Of a stretch of DNA of 64,000 bases, positions 26,101 through 35,010 are shown in pieces. The position numbers were made by a program, and so were the translations under genes. Where the stretch lies: contig NZ_CP107970.1 in NCBI RefSeq assembly GCF_036090055.1, forward strand, positions 2,978,501-3,042,500, given 5' to 3'. Position 1 is the stretch's first letter, and each line of letters starts with the position of its first letter. The notes under the pieces were generated by a model, which saw only the letters and a program-made list of their open reading frames with translations, ran no database searches and was not told where the DNA came from. This DNA comes from Nocardioides sp. NBC_00368. GTDB lineage: Bacteria > Actinomycetota > Actinomycetes > Propionibacteriales > Nocardioidaceae.

Positions 26101-28674
26101 ATGTCGGATCGCGAAGGTGTCCTCGCGCGGGTGGTCGACGAGGTCGCCGACTACGTCGGTGCGGGCCTCAGCGTGCATCTGGTCGGCCCCCGAGGCTCCG
26201 GACGCAGCGAGCTCTGCGCGCTGATCGCCGACCGCCTCGAGGACGACGGCCTGTCCGTCTTCCAGCTCAGCGGCCACCGTGCCTGGCAGAACGAGCCGTT
26301 CGCCGCGCTGCTCGCCGCCGGCATCGGCGGCGCGGCGGGTCCCGGGCCGCGGAGAACCATCGGCGAGATGACCACAGCACTGAGCAAGCAGCTCGGCAGC
26401 GGCACAGTCATGGTGATCGACGACGCCGACGCGCTCGACACCTACTCGGTCGGCGCCCTGCGCAACCTCCACCGCCAGCGGCGCCTCCTGGCGGTGACGA
26501 GCAGCCGCCACCAGCACCCGGTCGCCGAGAACACGCTGATGCTCGGCATCGCGCCGTCGGTCCAGGTGCGCTCCCCCGCGCTCGAGGTCGACGAGGTGCA
26601 CGAGGTGTGCCGGGCGATCCTCGGCGGTCCGGTCGAGGCCGGGTCGCTGGCACGGATCACGATGGCGACCGGCGGACTGCTCGGCCTGGTCCGAGCCATC
26701 GCCACCGTCGGGCCCCGAGCAGGGGTGCTGGAGCAGCTCGACGGGCTGTGGCGGTTGCCGCGGCGTACGGGCTGGGCTCCTGAGCTGGCCTCGGCCGTCG
26801 AGCCGCTGGTCGCCGGGCTCGACCAGGCCGCCTGGGACGGCGCGACCGCGCTCGCGGTGACGGGTCCGGTGCCGCTGGACGAGGCCGAGAAGCTGCTCGA
26901 GCGCGACGTGCTCGACGCGCTCTTCGCCCACGGGCTGGCGCGCCATAGCGAGGACGGCCCGGGCAGCGGTGTCGTGGGCCTCTACCCGCCGCTCATCGGC
27001 GACTACCTGATCACCGAGGGCTCGGCGTTCGGGCTGGTGATCGCACGCAACCACCTCGCCGCCGACCAACGCCTCCTCGACTACGCCACCCATCGGCCTC
27101 GCGGTGCCGATGCCGCCCTCCTCCACCAGCGTTCGCTGCGCCAGATGGCCGACGAGGTCGCCCGCGCGCGCCGCTCCTGGACCGAGATGCCCTCGCCCGA
27201 GACCGCCCTGCCGCTGCTCGTCGCGCTCCGCAACACGGCCGCGCCTCGTGACCAGATCGACGAGGTCGAGCGACGCACCCCGCTGACCGACACCCAGGAG
27301 TCGGCCTGGATGCTGGCCTGGTTCGCCACCTGGAAGGCGGTCGAGCTGGGTGACCTGAAGGCGGCCAAGGACGTCCTGGACGACGGGCTCGAGCGACTGC
27401 CCGCCTTCGCCGCGACCCTCGAGGCCTCCCGGGCCCACCTGCAGTTCCAGACCGAGTACGTCCCGGAGCTACCGACGGTCGAGCCCGACCCGCGCGACAC
27501 GACCGGCCCGGAGATGCTCGCCGTGGTGGCCGCCGAGCGCCTCCTCGCCGCCGGGATGGTCGAGCAGGCGCGCAACCTGCTGGAGAGCCAGCAGCCTCAG
27601 CACCAGTTCTCCGCTGGACTGCTTGCCTTCCTCACCGGACTGGCCGACGTTCTCGGCGGCGACCTGGACCGCGGCATCGACTTCGCCCGGGAGCAGCTCG
27701 AAGAGGCCAACCGGAGTGGGGATGCGATGCTGATCCAGGCCCACGCCTACCTCTGCGTCCTCGGCCTGAGCATCGCGGGTCGGCTGACCGAGGCGAGCCA
27801 GGCGGCGTTCCAGAGCCTCTCCTCCTCGAGCGTCGCGGCCTACCGCGACGTCGCCCACACCGGCATCCTGACGCTCGGCGCCGAGATCGCGATGGCTCAG
27901 GGCCGCCCGGAGTACGCCCGCAGCCTCGCCTCCCAGATCGGTGGCGCGAAGGTGGCCTTCGGCCCGTGGCCGGGGATGGTGGCCAGCATCATGGCGCCGG
28001 CCAGCGGCCGGATGCCCAGCCTCAAGGAGCTCTGCGAGCTCGTCGGCCAACGGCTGGACGCCGGCTACGTCACCGGCGGCATCTTCCTCGCCATCGAGGC
28101 GGTCGAGCGCGGCGCGAACGAGAACAAGCACATCACCCGGGCCGCCAGCCTGGCGGCCGGCACCGAGAGCCCGCTGCTGCAGGGCATGGGGGCGTACGCG
28201 GCCGCCACCGCTGCCGGCGACGTCGACGCGCTCCGCGAGGCGATCGTGATCCTCGCCGATGCCGGCGCCCTCGTGTTCGTGACCCGGGCCGCCATCTCGC
28301 TGGCGATCCTGCAGCGTGAGGCCGGCGACCTCGCCGAGGCCGCCGAGACGCTCGACCTCGCGTGGGAACGCTCCGAGATCTCCGGAAGCCGAGCCGGGCT
28401 GTTCCGTCGCGCGGCGGTCCACATCGGGCTCTCCGGGCGGGAGAGCGAGGTGCTCCAACTGCTGCCCGACGGCCCCACCACCGCCTCGTTGGCCGCAGAC
28501 CTGGAGATGAGCACCCGCACCGTCGAGACCCACCTGCACAACATCAGCCGCAAGACCGGAGTCTCCGGTCGCGAGGACCTCGCCCGGGTGGCGAGCACGT
28601 GGCTTCGGCCTGCGCCGAACGGCGACTACTCCCGCGAGCTCTCGGGCGTCAGGCACTTCACCAGCGGCTCGTAG
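26101..28674 (+). CDS. large ATP-binding LuxR-family regulator (LAL-like)
   Basis: An 857-residue regulator with an N-terminal AAA/NACHT-like nucleotide domain, long helical middle part and a C-terminal LuxR helix-turn-helix (LSGRESEVLQLLPDG ... MSTRTVETHLHNISRKTGV). The P-loop is GPRGSGRSE at 29-37, where the usual lysine is arginine, and Walker B is VMVIDDADALD, so ATP use may be altered. ATG at 26101 has a strong G-rich ribosome site (AGGTGGGGGG). The last 49 bases overlap the lipoprotein gene on the other strand. The target is unknown. Confidence 0.88.
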   Translation: MSDREGVLARVVDEVADYVGAGLSVHLVGPRGSGRSELCALIADRLEDDGLSVFQLSGHRAWQNEPFAALLAAGIGGAAGPGPRRTIGEMTTALSKQLGSGTVMVIDDADALDTYSVGALRNLHRQRRLLAVTSSRHQHPVAENTLMLGIAPSVQVRSPALEVDEVHEVCRAILGGPVEAGSLARITMATGGLLGLVRAIATVGPRAGVLEQLDGLWRLPRRTGWAPELASAVEPLVAGLDQAAWDGATALAVTGPVPLDEAEKLLERDVLDALFAHGLARHSEDGPGSGVVGLYPPLIGDYLITEGSAFGLVIARNHLAADQRLLDYATHRPRGADAALLHQRSLRQMADEVARARRSWTEMPSPETALPLLVALRNTAAPRDQIDEVERRTPLTDTQESAWMLAWFATWKAVELGDLKAAKDVLDDGLERLPAFAATLEASRAHLQFQTEYVPELPTVEPDPRDTTGPEMLAVVAAERLLAAGMVEQARNLLESQQPQHQFSAGLLAFLTGLADVLGGDLDRGIDFAREQLEEANRSGDAMLIQAHAYLCVLGLSIAGRLTEASQAAFQSLSSSSVAAYRDVAHTGILTLGAEIAMAQGRPEYARSLASQIGGAKVAFGPWPGMVASIMAPASGRMPSLKELCELVGQRLDAGYVTGGIFLAIEAVERGANENKHITRAASLAAGTESPLLQGMGAYAAATAAGDVDALREAIVILADAGALVFVTRAAISLAILQREAGDLAEAAETLDLAWERSEISGSRAGLFRRAAVHIGLSGRESEVLQLLPDGPTTASLAADLEMSTRTVETHLHNISRKTGVSGREDLARVASTWLRPAPNGDYSRELSGVRHFTSGS

Positions 28675-29003
28675 AGCTCCTTGCTGGCCTTCTGGTCAGC
28701 CTCCGAGAGATCCTCCGGGCTGATCTTCGAGACGTCCTCGGCCTCCACCAGCAGCCGTACCGCCTCGTCGGAGAGGTCCGACTCGTAGTAGGTCTTCGCC
28801 AGGCACGCGGACTGGTCCTCGGTCACCTGGTCGCCGCTGCTCTTGGTGATCTGGCCCTCGATGTCCGCGACGCTGGGCCGATCGCTGCCACTGCTGCTGT
28901 CCTGGCCGCCGCCGCAGGCGGCCAGCGAGAACAGCGCGACCAGAGAGGCCGCGACCAGAGCCGATCGGCGATGTCGACTGCCTCGGACTCCGCTTCGGCG
29001 CAT
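28626..29003 (-). CDS. putative lipoprotein
   Basis: A 125-residue exported lipoprotein with an Arg-rich N-terminus, a hydrophobic core and the lipobox LAAC (Cys30), then a Gly/Ser-rich spacer. The mature part has two more cysteines (SACLAKTYYE and VKCLTPE), which could form a disulfide. It resembles small uncharacterised actinobacterial lipoproteins; no function can be given. ATG at 29003 is chosen for signal-peptide shape; ATG at 29021 is possible. The 3' end overlaps the LuxR gene by 49 bases on opposite strands. Confidence 0.75.
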   Translation of the reverse strand: MRRSGVRGSRHRRSALVAASLVALFSLAACGGGQDSSSGSDRPSVADIEGQITKSSGDQVTEDQSACLAKTYYESDLSDEAVRLLVEAEDVSKISPEDLSEADQKASKELYEPLVKCLTPESSRE

Positions 29004-29044
29004 GTGGGGGTACGCGATCATGACCACGCATCATGGCGTACGCC

Positions 29045-29069
29045 ACCCTCCCCCGCTAGGGGGGAGGGT
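29045..29069 (-). terminator. Hairpin after cystathionine beta-synthase
   Basis: ACCCTCCCCC pairs perfectly with GGGGGAGGGT around a five-base loop, 10 bases after the cystathionine beta-synthase stop. There is no T-run, so it may act as an intrinsic terminator only weakly or as an mRNA end-protecting stem. Confidence 0.6.
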
Positions 29070-29078
29070 ATGCCGGGT

Positions 29079-30479
29079 TCAGGAGCTGGTCAGGAAGAAG
29101 AGCAGGTCCTGGCGGGTGAGGACACCGACCGGCTTGCCGTCCTCGTGCACGAGCAGCGCGTCGGAGTCACCCAGGGTGTGGGCGGCATCGTGGGCGTCGG
29201 CGTTGGAGCCGATCGAGGGCAGCGGCGGCGACATGTGCTCCTCGACGGAGTCGGTGAGCTTGGCCTTGCCGGTGAACAGCGCCTCCAGCAGGGTCCGCTC
29301 CGAGACCGAGCCCGCGACCTCGGCGGCCACGATCGGCGGCTCGGCGCGGACGACGGGCATCTGCGAGACGCCGTACTCCTGCAGGATGTGCACGGCCTCG
29401 GCGATCGTCTCGCCCGGGTGGGTGTGCACCAGGTCGGGCAGCCGGCCGGACTTGCCGCGCAGCACGTCGCCGACGGTCTGCTTGGCGTCCTCGCCGGTCG
29501 TGAAGCCGTACTGCGCCAGCCACTCGTCGTTGAACACCTTGGTCAGGTAGCCGCGCCCGGAGTCGGGCAGCAGCACGACGATCACGGCGTTCTCGCCCTC
29601 GGGCGTGCCGGCCAGCTCCGCGGCGAGCTGCTTGGCGGCGTACGCAGCCATGCCGGCGCTGCCGCCGACGAGCAGCTGCTCCTCGCGGGCGAGCCGGCGG
29701 GTGTAGGCGAAGGAGTCGGCGTCGGAGACCTCAATGATCCGGTCGGCGATGTCACGGTCGTAGGTGTCCGGCCAGAAGTCCTCACCGACGCCCTCGACCA
29801 GGTAGGGCCGGCCGCTGCCGCCGGAGTAGACGCTCCCGGCAGGGTCGGCGCCGATGATCTGGACGTCCGGGTTCTGCTCCTTGAGGTAGCGGCCGATCCC
29901 GGAGATCGTGCCGCCGGTGCCGACGCCGGCCACGAAGTGGGTGATCCTACCCTCGGTCTGGCGCCAGATCTCGGGCCCGGTCTCCTCGTAGTGGGAGCGC
30001 GGGTTGTTGGGGTTGGCGTACTGGTTCGGCTTCCAGGCGCCGGGCTGCGAGGCGAGCCGGTCGGAGACGTTGTAGTAGGAGTCGGGGTGCTCGGGCGGCA
30101 CGGCCGTGGGAGCGACGACGACCTCGGCGCCGTAGGCCTTCAGCACGTTGCGCTTGTCCTCGCTGACCTTGTCAGGGCAGACGAAGATGCACTTGTAGCC
30201 CTTCTGCTGGGCGACCATCGCCAGGCCGACCCCGGTGTTGCCGGAGGTGGGCTCGACGATCGTGCCGCCGGGCTGCAGCTCACCGGAGGCCTCGGCCGCC
30301 TCGATCATCCGGGTGGCGATGCGATCCTTCACCGAACCGCCCGGGTTAAGGTATTCCACCTTGGCCAGAACCAGCGGTCCCTGGCCGGGTTCAGAGGCGC
30401 CAGCGCCGTCCAGCGCACGCTCCAGCCGCACGAGCGGAGTGTTGCCGATAAGGTCGAGAAGCGAGTCCACGTACTCCAT
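29079..30479 (-). CDS. cystathionine beta-synthase
   Basis: A 466-residue PLP enzyme that condenses homocysteine and serine to cystathionine. The PLP lysine is K51 in NPGGSVKDR, the phosphate loop VGTGGTISG is near residue 186, and SGNTGVGLA is intact. Two CBS regulatory domains follow (about 335-466), as in actinobacterial enzymes of this type. ATG at 30479 is preferred to GTG two codons earlier. Together with the MetB-type enzyme in this window it gives a complete homocysteine-to-cysteine route. Confidence 0.94.
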   Translation of the reverse strand: MEYVDSLLDLIGNTPLVRLERALDGAGASEPGQGPLVLAKVEYLNPGGSVKDRIATRMIEAAEASGELQPGGTIVEPTSGNTGVGLAMVAQQKGYKCIFVCPDKVSEDKRNVLKAYGAEVVVAPTAVPPEHPDSYYNVSDRLASQPGAWKPNQYANPNNPRSHYEETGPEIWRQTEGRITHFVAGVGTGGTISGIGRYLKEQNPDVQIIGADPAGSVYSGGSGRPYLVEGVGEDFWPDTYDRDIADRIIEVSDADSFAYTRRLAREEQLLVGGSAGMAAYAAKQLAAELAGTPEGENAVIVVLLPDSGRGYLTKVFNDEWLAQYGFTTGEDAKQTVGDVLRGKSGRLPDLVHTHPGETIAEAVHILQEYGVSQMPVVRAEPPIVAAEVAGSVSERTLLEALFTGKAKLTDSVEEHMSPPLPSIGSNADAHDAAHTLGDSDALLVHEDGKPVGVLTRQDLLFFLTSS

Positions 30480-30565
30480 GGCCACAGCGTATGTCCACTA
30501 GGTGAGATCCCCTATATCCCGATACTGAGTGCCCGGTAATGGGCCGAAGACTTTAGAGTGTCCCC

Positions 30566-31585
30566 GTGGCGAAGAAGAGTCTGGCACGCAAGACCGCGTA
30601 CGCCGGCGGGGGTGTTCTGGCCGCGACGGCCGCGTTCGCCGGGGTCCTCGTCGCGGAAGCAGCGCTTGCCGTCCGGGCGACCCATCAGGTCAAGATGCCG
30701 GTGGCACCCTCTCCGACGGGGTGGTACGGAGCGCGTCAGCCAGGGCGTCCGATCAACATCGCGCTGCTCGGTGACTCGAGTGCCGCGGGCTACGGGATGA
30801 CCGAGGTCGAGGACACGCCTGGTGCCGTCCTCGCCTCCGGTGTCTCCGAGAAGGCACACCGGCCGGTGCGGCTGCACGACCTCTCCGAGATCGGCGCGAA
30901 GTCCTCCGACCTGCACCCGCAGGTCGAGAAGGCGATCGCGGCCGACGCCGACATCGCGGTGATCCTGGTCGGCTCCAACGACGTGATCCGCCGGGTGCGG
31001 CCGCGAGTCGCGGTGAGCCACCTCGCCCAGGCCGTCATCCGGCTCCAGGAGGCGGGGGTCAAGGTGCTCGTCGGCACCGTCCCCGACCTCAGCACGGCCA
31101 CCCCGATCCTGCCGCCGCTGCGCTCGATCATGCGGGCCTGGTCGATCCGCATCGCCGCCGGGCAGATCTTCCACGTCATCCGCGCCGGTGGCCACACGGT
31201 GTCGCTGGGTGACGTCCTCGGCCCGGCCTTCAAGGCCACCCCGGCGTTCTGGTTCGGCGCCGATCTGTTCCACCCCTCCGCGGCCGGCTACCACGCTCTC
31301 GGCGAGGTGCTGGTCCCGCCGACGCTCTCGGTGCTCGGGCTCGTCGGCGACGAGAACGCCATCCTGGAGACCTACAACGGCAAGCACGTGATGCCGCTCG
31401 CCGCCGCCTCCCTGCGCGCCGTCATCCGGCCAGGAACCGAGATCGACCCGGCGCCGCGCCCGCGTGGACGCTTCGGCCGAAACTGGGCCCGAGCCCGCTC
31501 CTTCGAGAACGAGCACCGCGAGCCCCGCCGCGGCGAGCGTCCTGCCGAGACTCCCCCGCTCGCGGAGATCAACCGGGCTCGTTAG
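30566..31585 (+). CDS. SGNH/GDSL hydrolase family protein
   Basis: A 339-residue esterase-like protein. An N-terminal hydrophobic segment (residues 9-36) probably anchors or exports it. The catalytic blocks are LLGDSSAAGYG (Ser71), the VGSND block, and DLFHPSAAGYHALG carrying the catalytic Asp and His. The C-terminus is Arg/Pro-rich. GTG at 30566 has no ribosome site, but a -10-like TAGAGT lies six bases before it, suggesting a leaderless message. It is divergent from the cystathionine beta-synthase gene. Confidence 0.9.
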   Translation: MAKKSLARKTAYAGGGVLAATAAFAGVLVAEAALAVRATHQVKMPVAPSPTGWYGARQPGRPINIALLGDSSAAGYGMTEVEDTPGAVLASGVSEKAHRPVRLHDLSEIGAKSSDLHPQVEKAIAADADIAVILVGSNDVIRRVRPRVAVSHLAQAVIRLQEAGVKVLVGTVPDLSTATPILPPLRSIMRAWSIRIAAGQIFHVIRAGGHTVSLGDVLGPAFKATPAFWFGADLFHPSAAGYHALGEVLVPPTLSVLGLVGDENAILETYNGKHVMPLAAASLRAVIRPGTEIDPAPRPRGRFGRNWARARSFENEHREPRRGERPAETPPLAEINRAR

Positions 31586-31605
31586 CCCCGCTGGTCGAGA
31601 AGCAC

Positions 31606-31640
31606 ACCGCCCCATGCCTTGATAGGCACGGGGCGGTTGT
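31606..31640 (+). terminator. Intrinsic terminator of the SGNH hydrolase gene
   Basis: ACCGCCCC-A-TGCCT pairs with AGGCA-C-GGGGCGGT around TGAT, followed by the T-rich TGTTGCTTG, 20 bases after the stop codon. One internal mismatch only. Confidence 0.8.
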
Positions 31641-31704
31641 TGCTTGTCAGCGACCGAGGTCTCGACCCGCTTCGCGGGTTCGCAGGCTCACCCGCTGCGG
31701 ACCC

Positions 31705-31723
31705 TCCTGAGCTTGTCGAAGGG
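31705..31723 (+). repeat. REP-like 19-mer, second copy
   Basis: TCCTGAGCTTGTCGAAGGG is the reverse complement of the 19-mer at 10262-10280 with one change. It sits in a 200-base gap made of a terminator, CGCGGGTTCGC-type repeats and a long hairpin. Confidence 0.7.
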
Positions 31724-31734
31724 CTCGCTCGACC

Positions 31735-31787
31735 TGATCGCCGTGGCAGGTCTTCACTCCTTCGTCGTGAAGACCTGCGGGCGATCA
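31735..31787 (-). terminator. Two-step hairpin at the 3' end of the Bax inhibitor gene
   Basis: GCAGGTCTTCAC pairs perfectly with GTGAAGACCTGC around a nine-base loop, and outer arms TGATCGCC and GGCGATCA extend it. The outer right arm includes the stop codon of the minus-strand Bax inhibitor gene, so the stem starts inside the gene. Confidence 0.7.
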
Positions 31788-32633
31788 GTCCTGCTGGAAG
31801 ATCGCCAGCAGGCGGAGCAGGTTGGTGTAGATCCAGACGAGGCTGACGGTCAGGCCGAAGACGGCGCGCCACGACTCACGCTCAGGGAGCTGGGCACGGA
31901 TGCCCTGCTCGATCTGGTCGAAGTCGAGGATCAGCATGAAGACACCGAGCGCGAGGCCGGCGATGGCGGTGATCATGCCGAGCGTGCCGAGGCCGAAGAG
32001 GCCGAAGCTGGCACCGAACATGCCGAGCACGAGCTCCATCAGGCTCAGACCCACCATGCCGAACATGGCCGCGATCACGAAGGTGCGGAACTTGTTGCCG
32101 ACCTTGATGTTGAAGAACTTGTAGGCAGCCAGGGTGCCCGCGAACGCGGCGAAGGTGCCGATCACGGCCTGGACGACGATGCCGCCACCGATCATGGCGT
32201 CGAAGACCTTGCTCAGCGCGCCCAGGGCGATGCCCTCGGCAACGGCGAAGGCCAGGACCAGCGCCGGGCTGATCACCCGCTTGAACGAGTTGACCAGGGA
32301 CAGGATGAAGGCCGCACCAGCACCGAGGGTCGCGGCCATGTAGAGCGGCCCGAGGCTGGCGGTGGAGTTGATGTCGGGGGTCATGACCCACGTCGCGATG
32401 GCGGCGAGGAAGACGACGCCGAGCGTGATCGCGCCCTTCTGCACCACCGAGTCGATCGTCATGGGGGCGCCCGTGGTCGGCGCCTGGGGGGCGCCGGTCG
32501 ACCACTGGCTCGGGTCCTGCCCGTAGCCGGCGTACGGAGCGCCGTTGCCACCGTAGGTCGCGTTGCCGTAGGCGTTCTGCGACGGCTGCCCGAAGCCCTC
32601 TGCCCTACGGAACACCGGGTTGTTGCTCTGCAT
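31785..32633 (-). CDS. Bax inhibitor-1/YccA family membrane protein
   Basis: A 282-residue membrane protein. A Gly/Tyr/Asn/Gln-rich cytoplasmic tail (about 75 residues, NAYGNATYGGNGAPYAGYGQ type) precedes seven or so helices of the BI-1 fold ending LVWIYTNLLRLLAIFQQD. BI-1 relatives act as pH-sensitive calcium leak channels; the bacterial role is unclear. ATG at 32633 has a GGAGAG site. The upstream frame extension is not used. Confidence 0.92.
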   Translation of the reverse strand: MQSNNPVFRRAEGFGQPSQNAYGNATYGGNGAPYAGYGQDPSQWSTGAPQAPTTGAPMTIDSVVQKGAITLGVVFLAAIATWVMTPDINSTASLGPLYMAATLGAGAAFILSLVNSFKRVISPALVLAFAVAEGIALGALSKVFDAMIGGGIVVQAVIGTFAAFAGTLAAYKFFNIKVGNKFRTFVIAAMFGMVGLSLMELVLGMFGASFGLFGLGTLGMITAIAGLALGVFMLILDFDQIEQGIRAQLPERESWRAVFGLTVSLVWIYTNLLRLLAIFQQD

Positions 32634-32792
32634 GGTTTGGTCTCTCCTCGAAAGGCCTGACGAGCGCCGGTCGGCGCCGTGTCGTGGTGCCAGTGTAGGC
32701 ACGCTATACCTCGATCAACGAGGGAGGCCTTGAACTCGTTCCCGGCCGAGAACAATCACCGACGAGGTGTCGGACACACGTACGAAGTCGGT

Positions 32793-33359
32793 TCAACGCG
32801 ACGAGACCAAGGACCTGAGCGCGGCCGTGAGTCCAGCCGCAGAGGACGTCGCCGCCGGGTCGATCAGCCACTGCAGGGCGGTGCCGTTGATGATCGCCAG
32901 CACGAGCGAGCCCAACTGACGCCCGGCCTCGTCGACGCTGTCGGGATCGATGCCGAGCAGCATCGCCGCAACGCTCCTACGCGCCTCCTCGTACGTCTCC
33001 GCGAGCTGCTCGCGCACCTCCGGGACGAACTCGGCCTCGGCGAACGCCTGCACGCTCGCCACGATCATGGCGCGATGCTGCGTCGATCCCGTCAGAAAGC
33101 CGGCGAGGAAACTCTCCATCCGCTCGATCGGGTCTCCACTCCCTGAGGCCACCTCGGCCTGATCGATCGCCGTGCCCCACTCGTCGAAGGACTCCAGGAT
33201 GGCTGCGTTGAGCAGCGCCTCCTTGGAGCCGAAGTGGTAGCCGATGGCCGCGAGATTCGCCCCCGAGGCGGCGGTGATGTCTCGCGCGGTCGTACGCGAG
33301 TAGCCCTTCTCGGCGATGCACTGCCTCGCCCCGGCGAGGAGATCCTGACGCTGGCCCAT
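32793..33359 (-). CDS. TetR family repressor of the adjacent MFS pump
   Basis: A 188-residue TetR protein. The N-terminal helix-turn-helix is GYSRTTARDITAASGANLAAIGYHFGSKEALL. The C-terminal ligand domain has no recognised pocket. ATG at 33359 follows AGGGTGGGG; GTG at 33368 is the alternative. It is divergent from the MFS gene, with a perfect 27-base operator in the gap, so it very likely represses the pump until a drug-like ligand binds. Confidence 0.93.
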   Translation of the reverse strand: MGQRQDLLAGARQCIAEKGYSRTTARDITAASGANLAAIGYHFGSKEALLNAAILESFDEWGTAIDQAEVASGSGDPIERMESFLAGFLTGSTQHRAMIVASVQAFAEAEFVPEVREQLAETYEEARRSVAAMLLGIDPDSVDEAGRQLGSLVLAIINGTALQWLIDPAATSSAAGLTAALRSLVSSR

Positions 33360-33395
33360 GAGCCCCACCCTAACCGCCTGTCCGTACGTACGTCT

Positions 33396-33422
33396 TGTAC
33401 ATATGTATTAGACATATGTACA
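33396..33422. promoter_or_regulatory. TetR operator in the TetR/MFS divergon
   Basis: TGTACATATGT and ACATATGTACA form perfect 11-base arms around ATTAG, 8 bases before the MFS ATG and 36 bases from the TetR start. It is strikingly AT-rich against the GC-rich surroundings. Confidence 0.88.
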
Positions 33423-33430
33423 TTTCCTGC

Positions 33431-34966
33431 ATGACGACTACCTCACCTCCTCGCGCAACCGCACGCGACTGGCTCGGCATGACCGTGCTGACGCTGCCTG
33501 CCCTGCTCGCCTCGATGGACTTGTCGGTGCTGTTCATCGCCTCGCCCTGGATCAGCGCTGAACTCGCACCGACCGCCAGCCAGCACCTGTGGGTCATGGA
33601 CATCTACGGCTTCATGATGGCCGGGCTGCTCATCACGATGGGGAGCGTCGGCGATCGCATCGGGCGGCGAAGACTGCTCATGGTCGGTGCCGTCGCGTTC
33701 GGCACGGCGTCGGTGCTTGCCGCCTTCGCCTCCAGCGCGGAGATGCTCATCGCCGCTCGTGCGCTCCTCGGCCTGGGCGGCGCGACCCTCGCTCCGTCGA
33801 CCCTGTCGCTCATCCGGGGAATGTTCCTCGACGAGAATCAGCGCCGCACCGCCGTGGGCATCTGGACCGGCGCCTTCACCGGAGGCATCGCCGTGGGGCC
33901 GATCGTCGGCGGCTTCCTGCTGGAGCACTTCCACTGGGGGTCGGTGTTCCTCGTCAACGTGCCCGTCATGATTCTGCTGCTCATCGCCGCCCCGATCATC
34001 ATCGACGAGTCGCGCGATCCCAACCCAGGACCGTTCGACCTGCTCGGCGCCTTCCTCTCGCTCACGGCGGTCCTACCGGTCATCTACGGCGTCAAGAAGA
34101 TCGCCGAGAGCGGAGCAGCATGGAGCTCCGTCTCAGCCCTGGTGATCGGCGTCGCCTTCGCGGGTGCCTTCGTCCTGAGGCAGCGAACCGCGGCACATCC
34201 GATGATCGACATCCATCTGTTCGCCCGGCCTGCCTTCAGCGGATCCATCGTCGCCAACGCGATCGTCGTCTTCGCCACCGCCGGCATCGGCCTGCTCGCG
34301 GTGACCTTCATGCAGACCGTCCTCGGCCTCCCTCCGCTCACCGCCGCACTCTGGATGCTGCCGACGGTGGCCGGTAGCTTCCTCGGCGTCGCCATCGCCT
34401 CGCTGCTGGCCGCCAGGATCCGTCCCGCGACGCTCGTCACGCTCGGGCTCCTGATCGCCGCGGGCGGATTCGCCGTCGTCAGCCTGGTGACGTCCGCCTC
34501 TTCCATCGGCGCGCTGATCGCCGCGTACGCCACTCTGACGCTCGGCGTCGGCATGACAGCGACCATCGTCACCTCGCTCGTACTCACCACCGCTCCTCCG
34601 GAGCGAGCAGGGGCGGCATCCGCGCTCGCAGAGACCAGCAGCGAGCTCGGCGGAGCGCTCGGCATCGCCGTTCTCGGCACGCTCGCCGCCACCAGCTACC
34701 GCAACGCCATGGCCGCCGACCCGGTCGCGGGTGCGGGTGAAGCGGGCGCGGAAGCAGCTGACACGATCGGCGCAGCGGTCTCCGCCGCCCAGGAACTCCC
34801 CCGAGCGGTCGCGGAACCACTTCTCCAGCAGGCGTTCGACGCCTACACCGATGGCTTCGGCCTCGCAGCGATCCTCGGCGCGACCGTCCTGGCACTTGCG
34901 GCGATCGGTGCCGGGATCACCCTGCGCGGGGTCGCCTCCGAGCAGGTCCTCGAGACGCACGAGTAG
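33431..34966 (+). CDS. MFS transporter, DHA2 (14-helix) drug efflux family
   Basis: A 511-residue proton-driven exporter with the DHA2 pattern: motif A-like GDRIGRRRLLMVG, motif C-like WTGAFTGGIAVGPIVGGFLLEHFHWG, and fourteen predicted helices. Related pumps export dyes, disinfectants or antibiotics. ATG at 33431 (MTTTSPPRATARDWLG) is chosen since in-frame starts further upstream fall inside the operator. Regulation by the divergent TetR is clear from the operator. Confidence 0.93.
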   Translation: MTTTSPPRATARDWLGMTVLTLPALLASMDLSVLFIASPWISAELAPTASQHLWVMDIYGFMMAGLLITMGSVGDRIGRRRLLMVGAVAFGTASVLAAFASSAEMLIAARALLGLGGATLAPSTLSLIRGMFLDENQRRTAVGIWTGAFTGGIAVGPIVGGFLLEHFHWGSVFLVNVPVMILLLIAAPIIIDESRDPNPGPFDLLGAFLSLTAVLPVIYGVKKIAESGAAWSSVSALVIGVAFAGAFVLRQRTAAHPMIDIHLFARPAFSGSIVANAIVVFATAGIGLLAVTFMQTVLGLPPLTAALWMLPTVAGSFLGVAIASLLAARIRPATLVTLGLLIAAGGFAVVSLVTSASSIGALIAAYATLTLGVGMTATIVTSLVLTTAPPERAGAASALAETSSELGGALGIAVLGTLAATSYRNAMAADPVAGAGEAGAEAADTIGAAVSAAQELPRAVAEPLLQQAFDAYTDGFGLAAILGATVLALAAIGAGITLRGVASEQVLETHE

Positions 34967-35010
34967 GGCGGGCCGTCGCGCCGGAGCAGGGGCCGAGGAC
35001 GGCGACAGGG

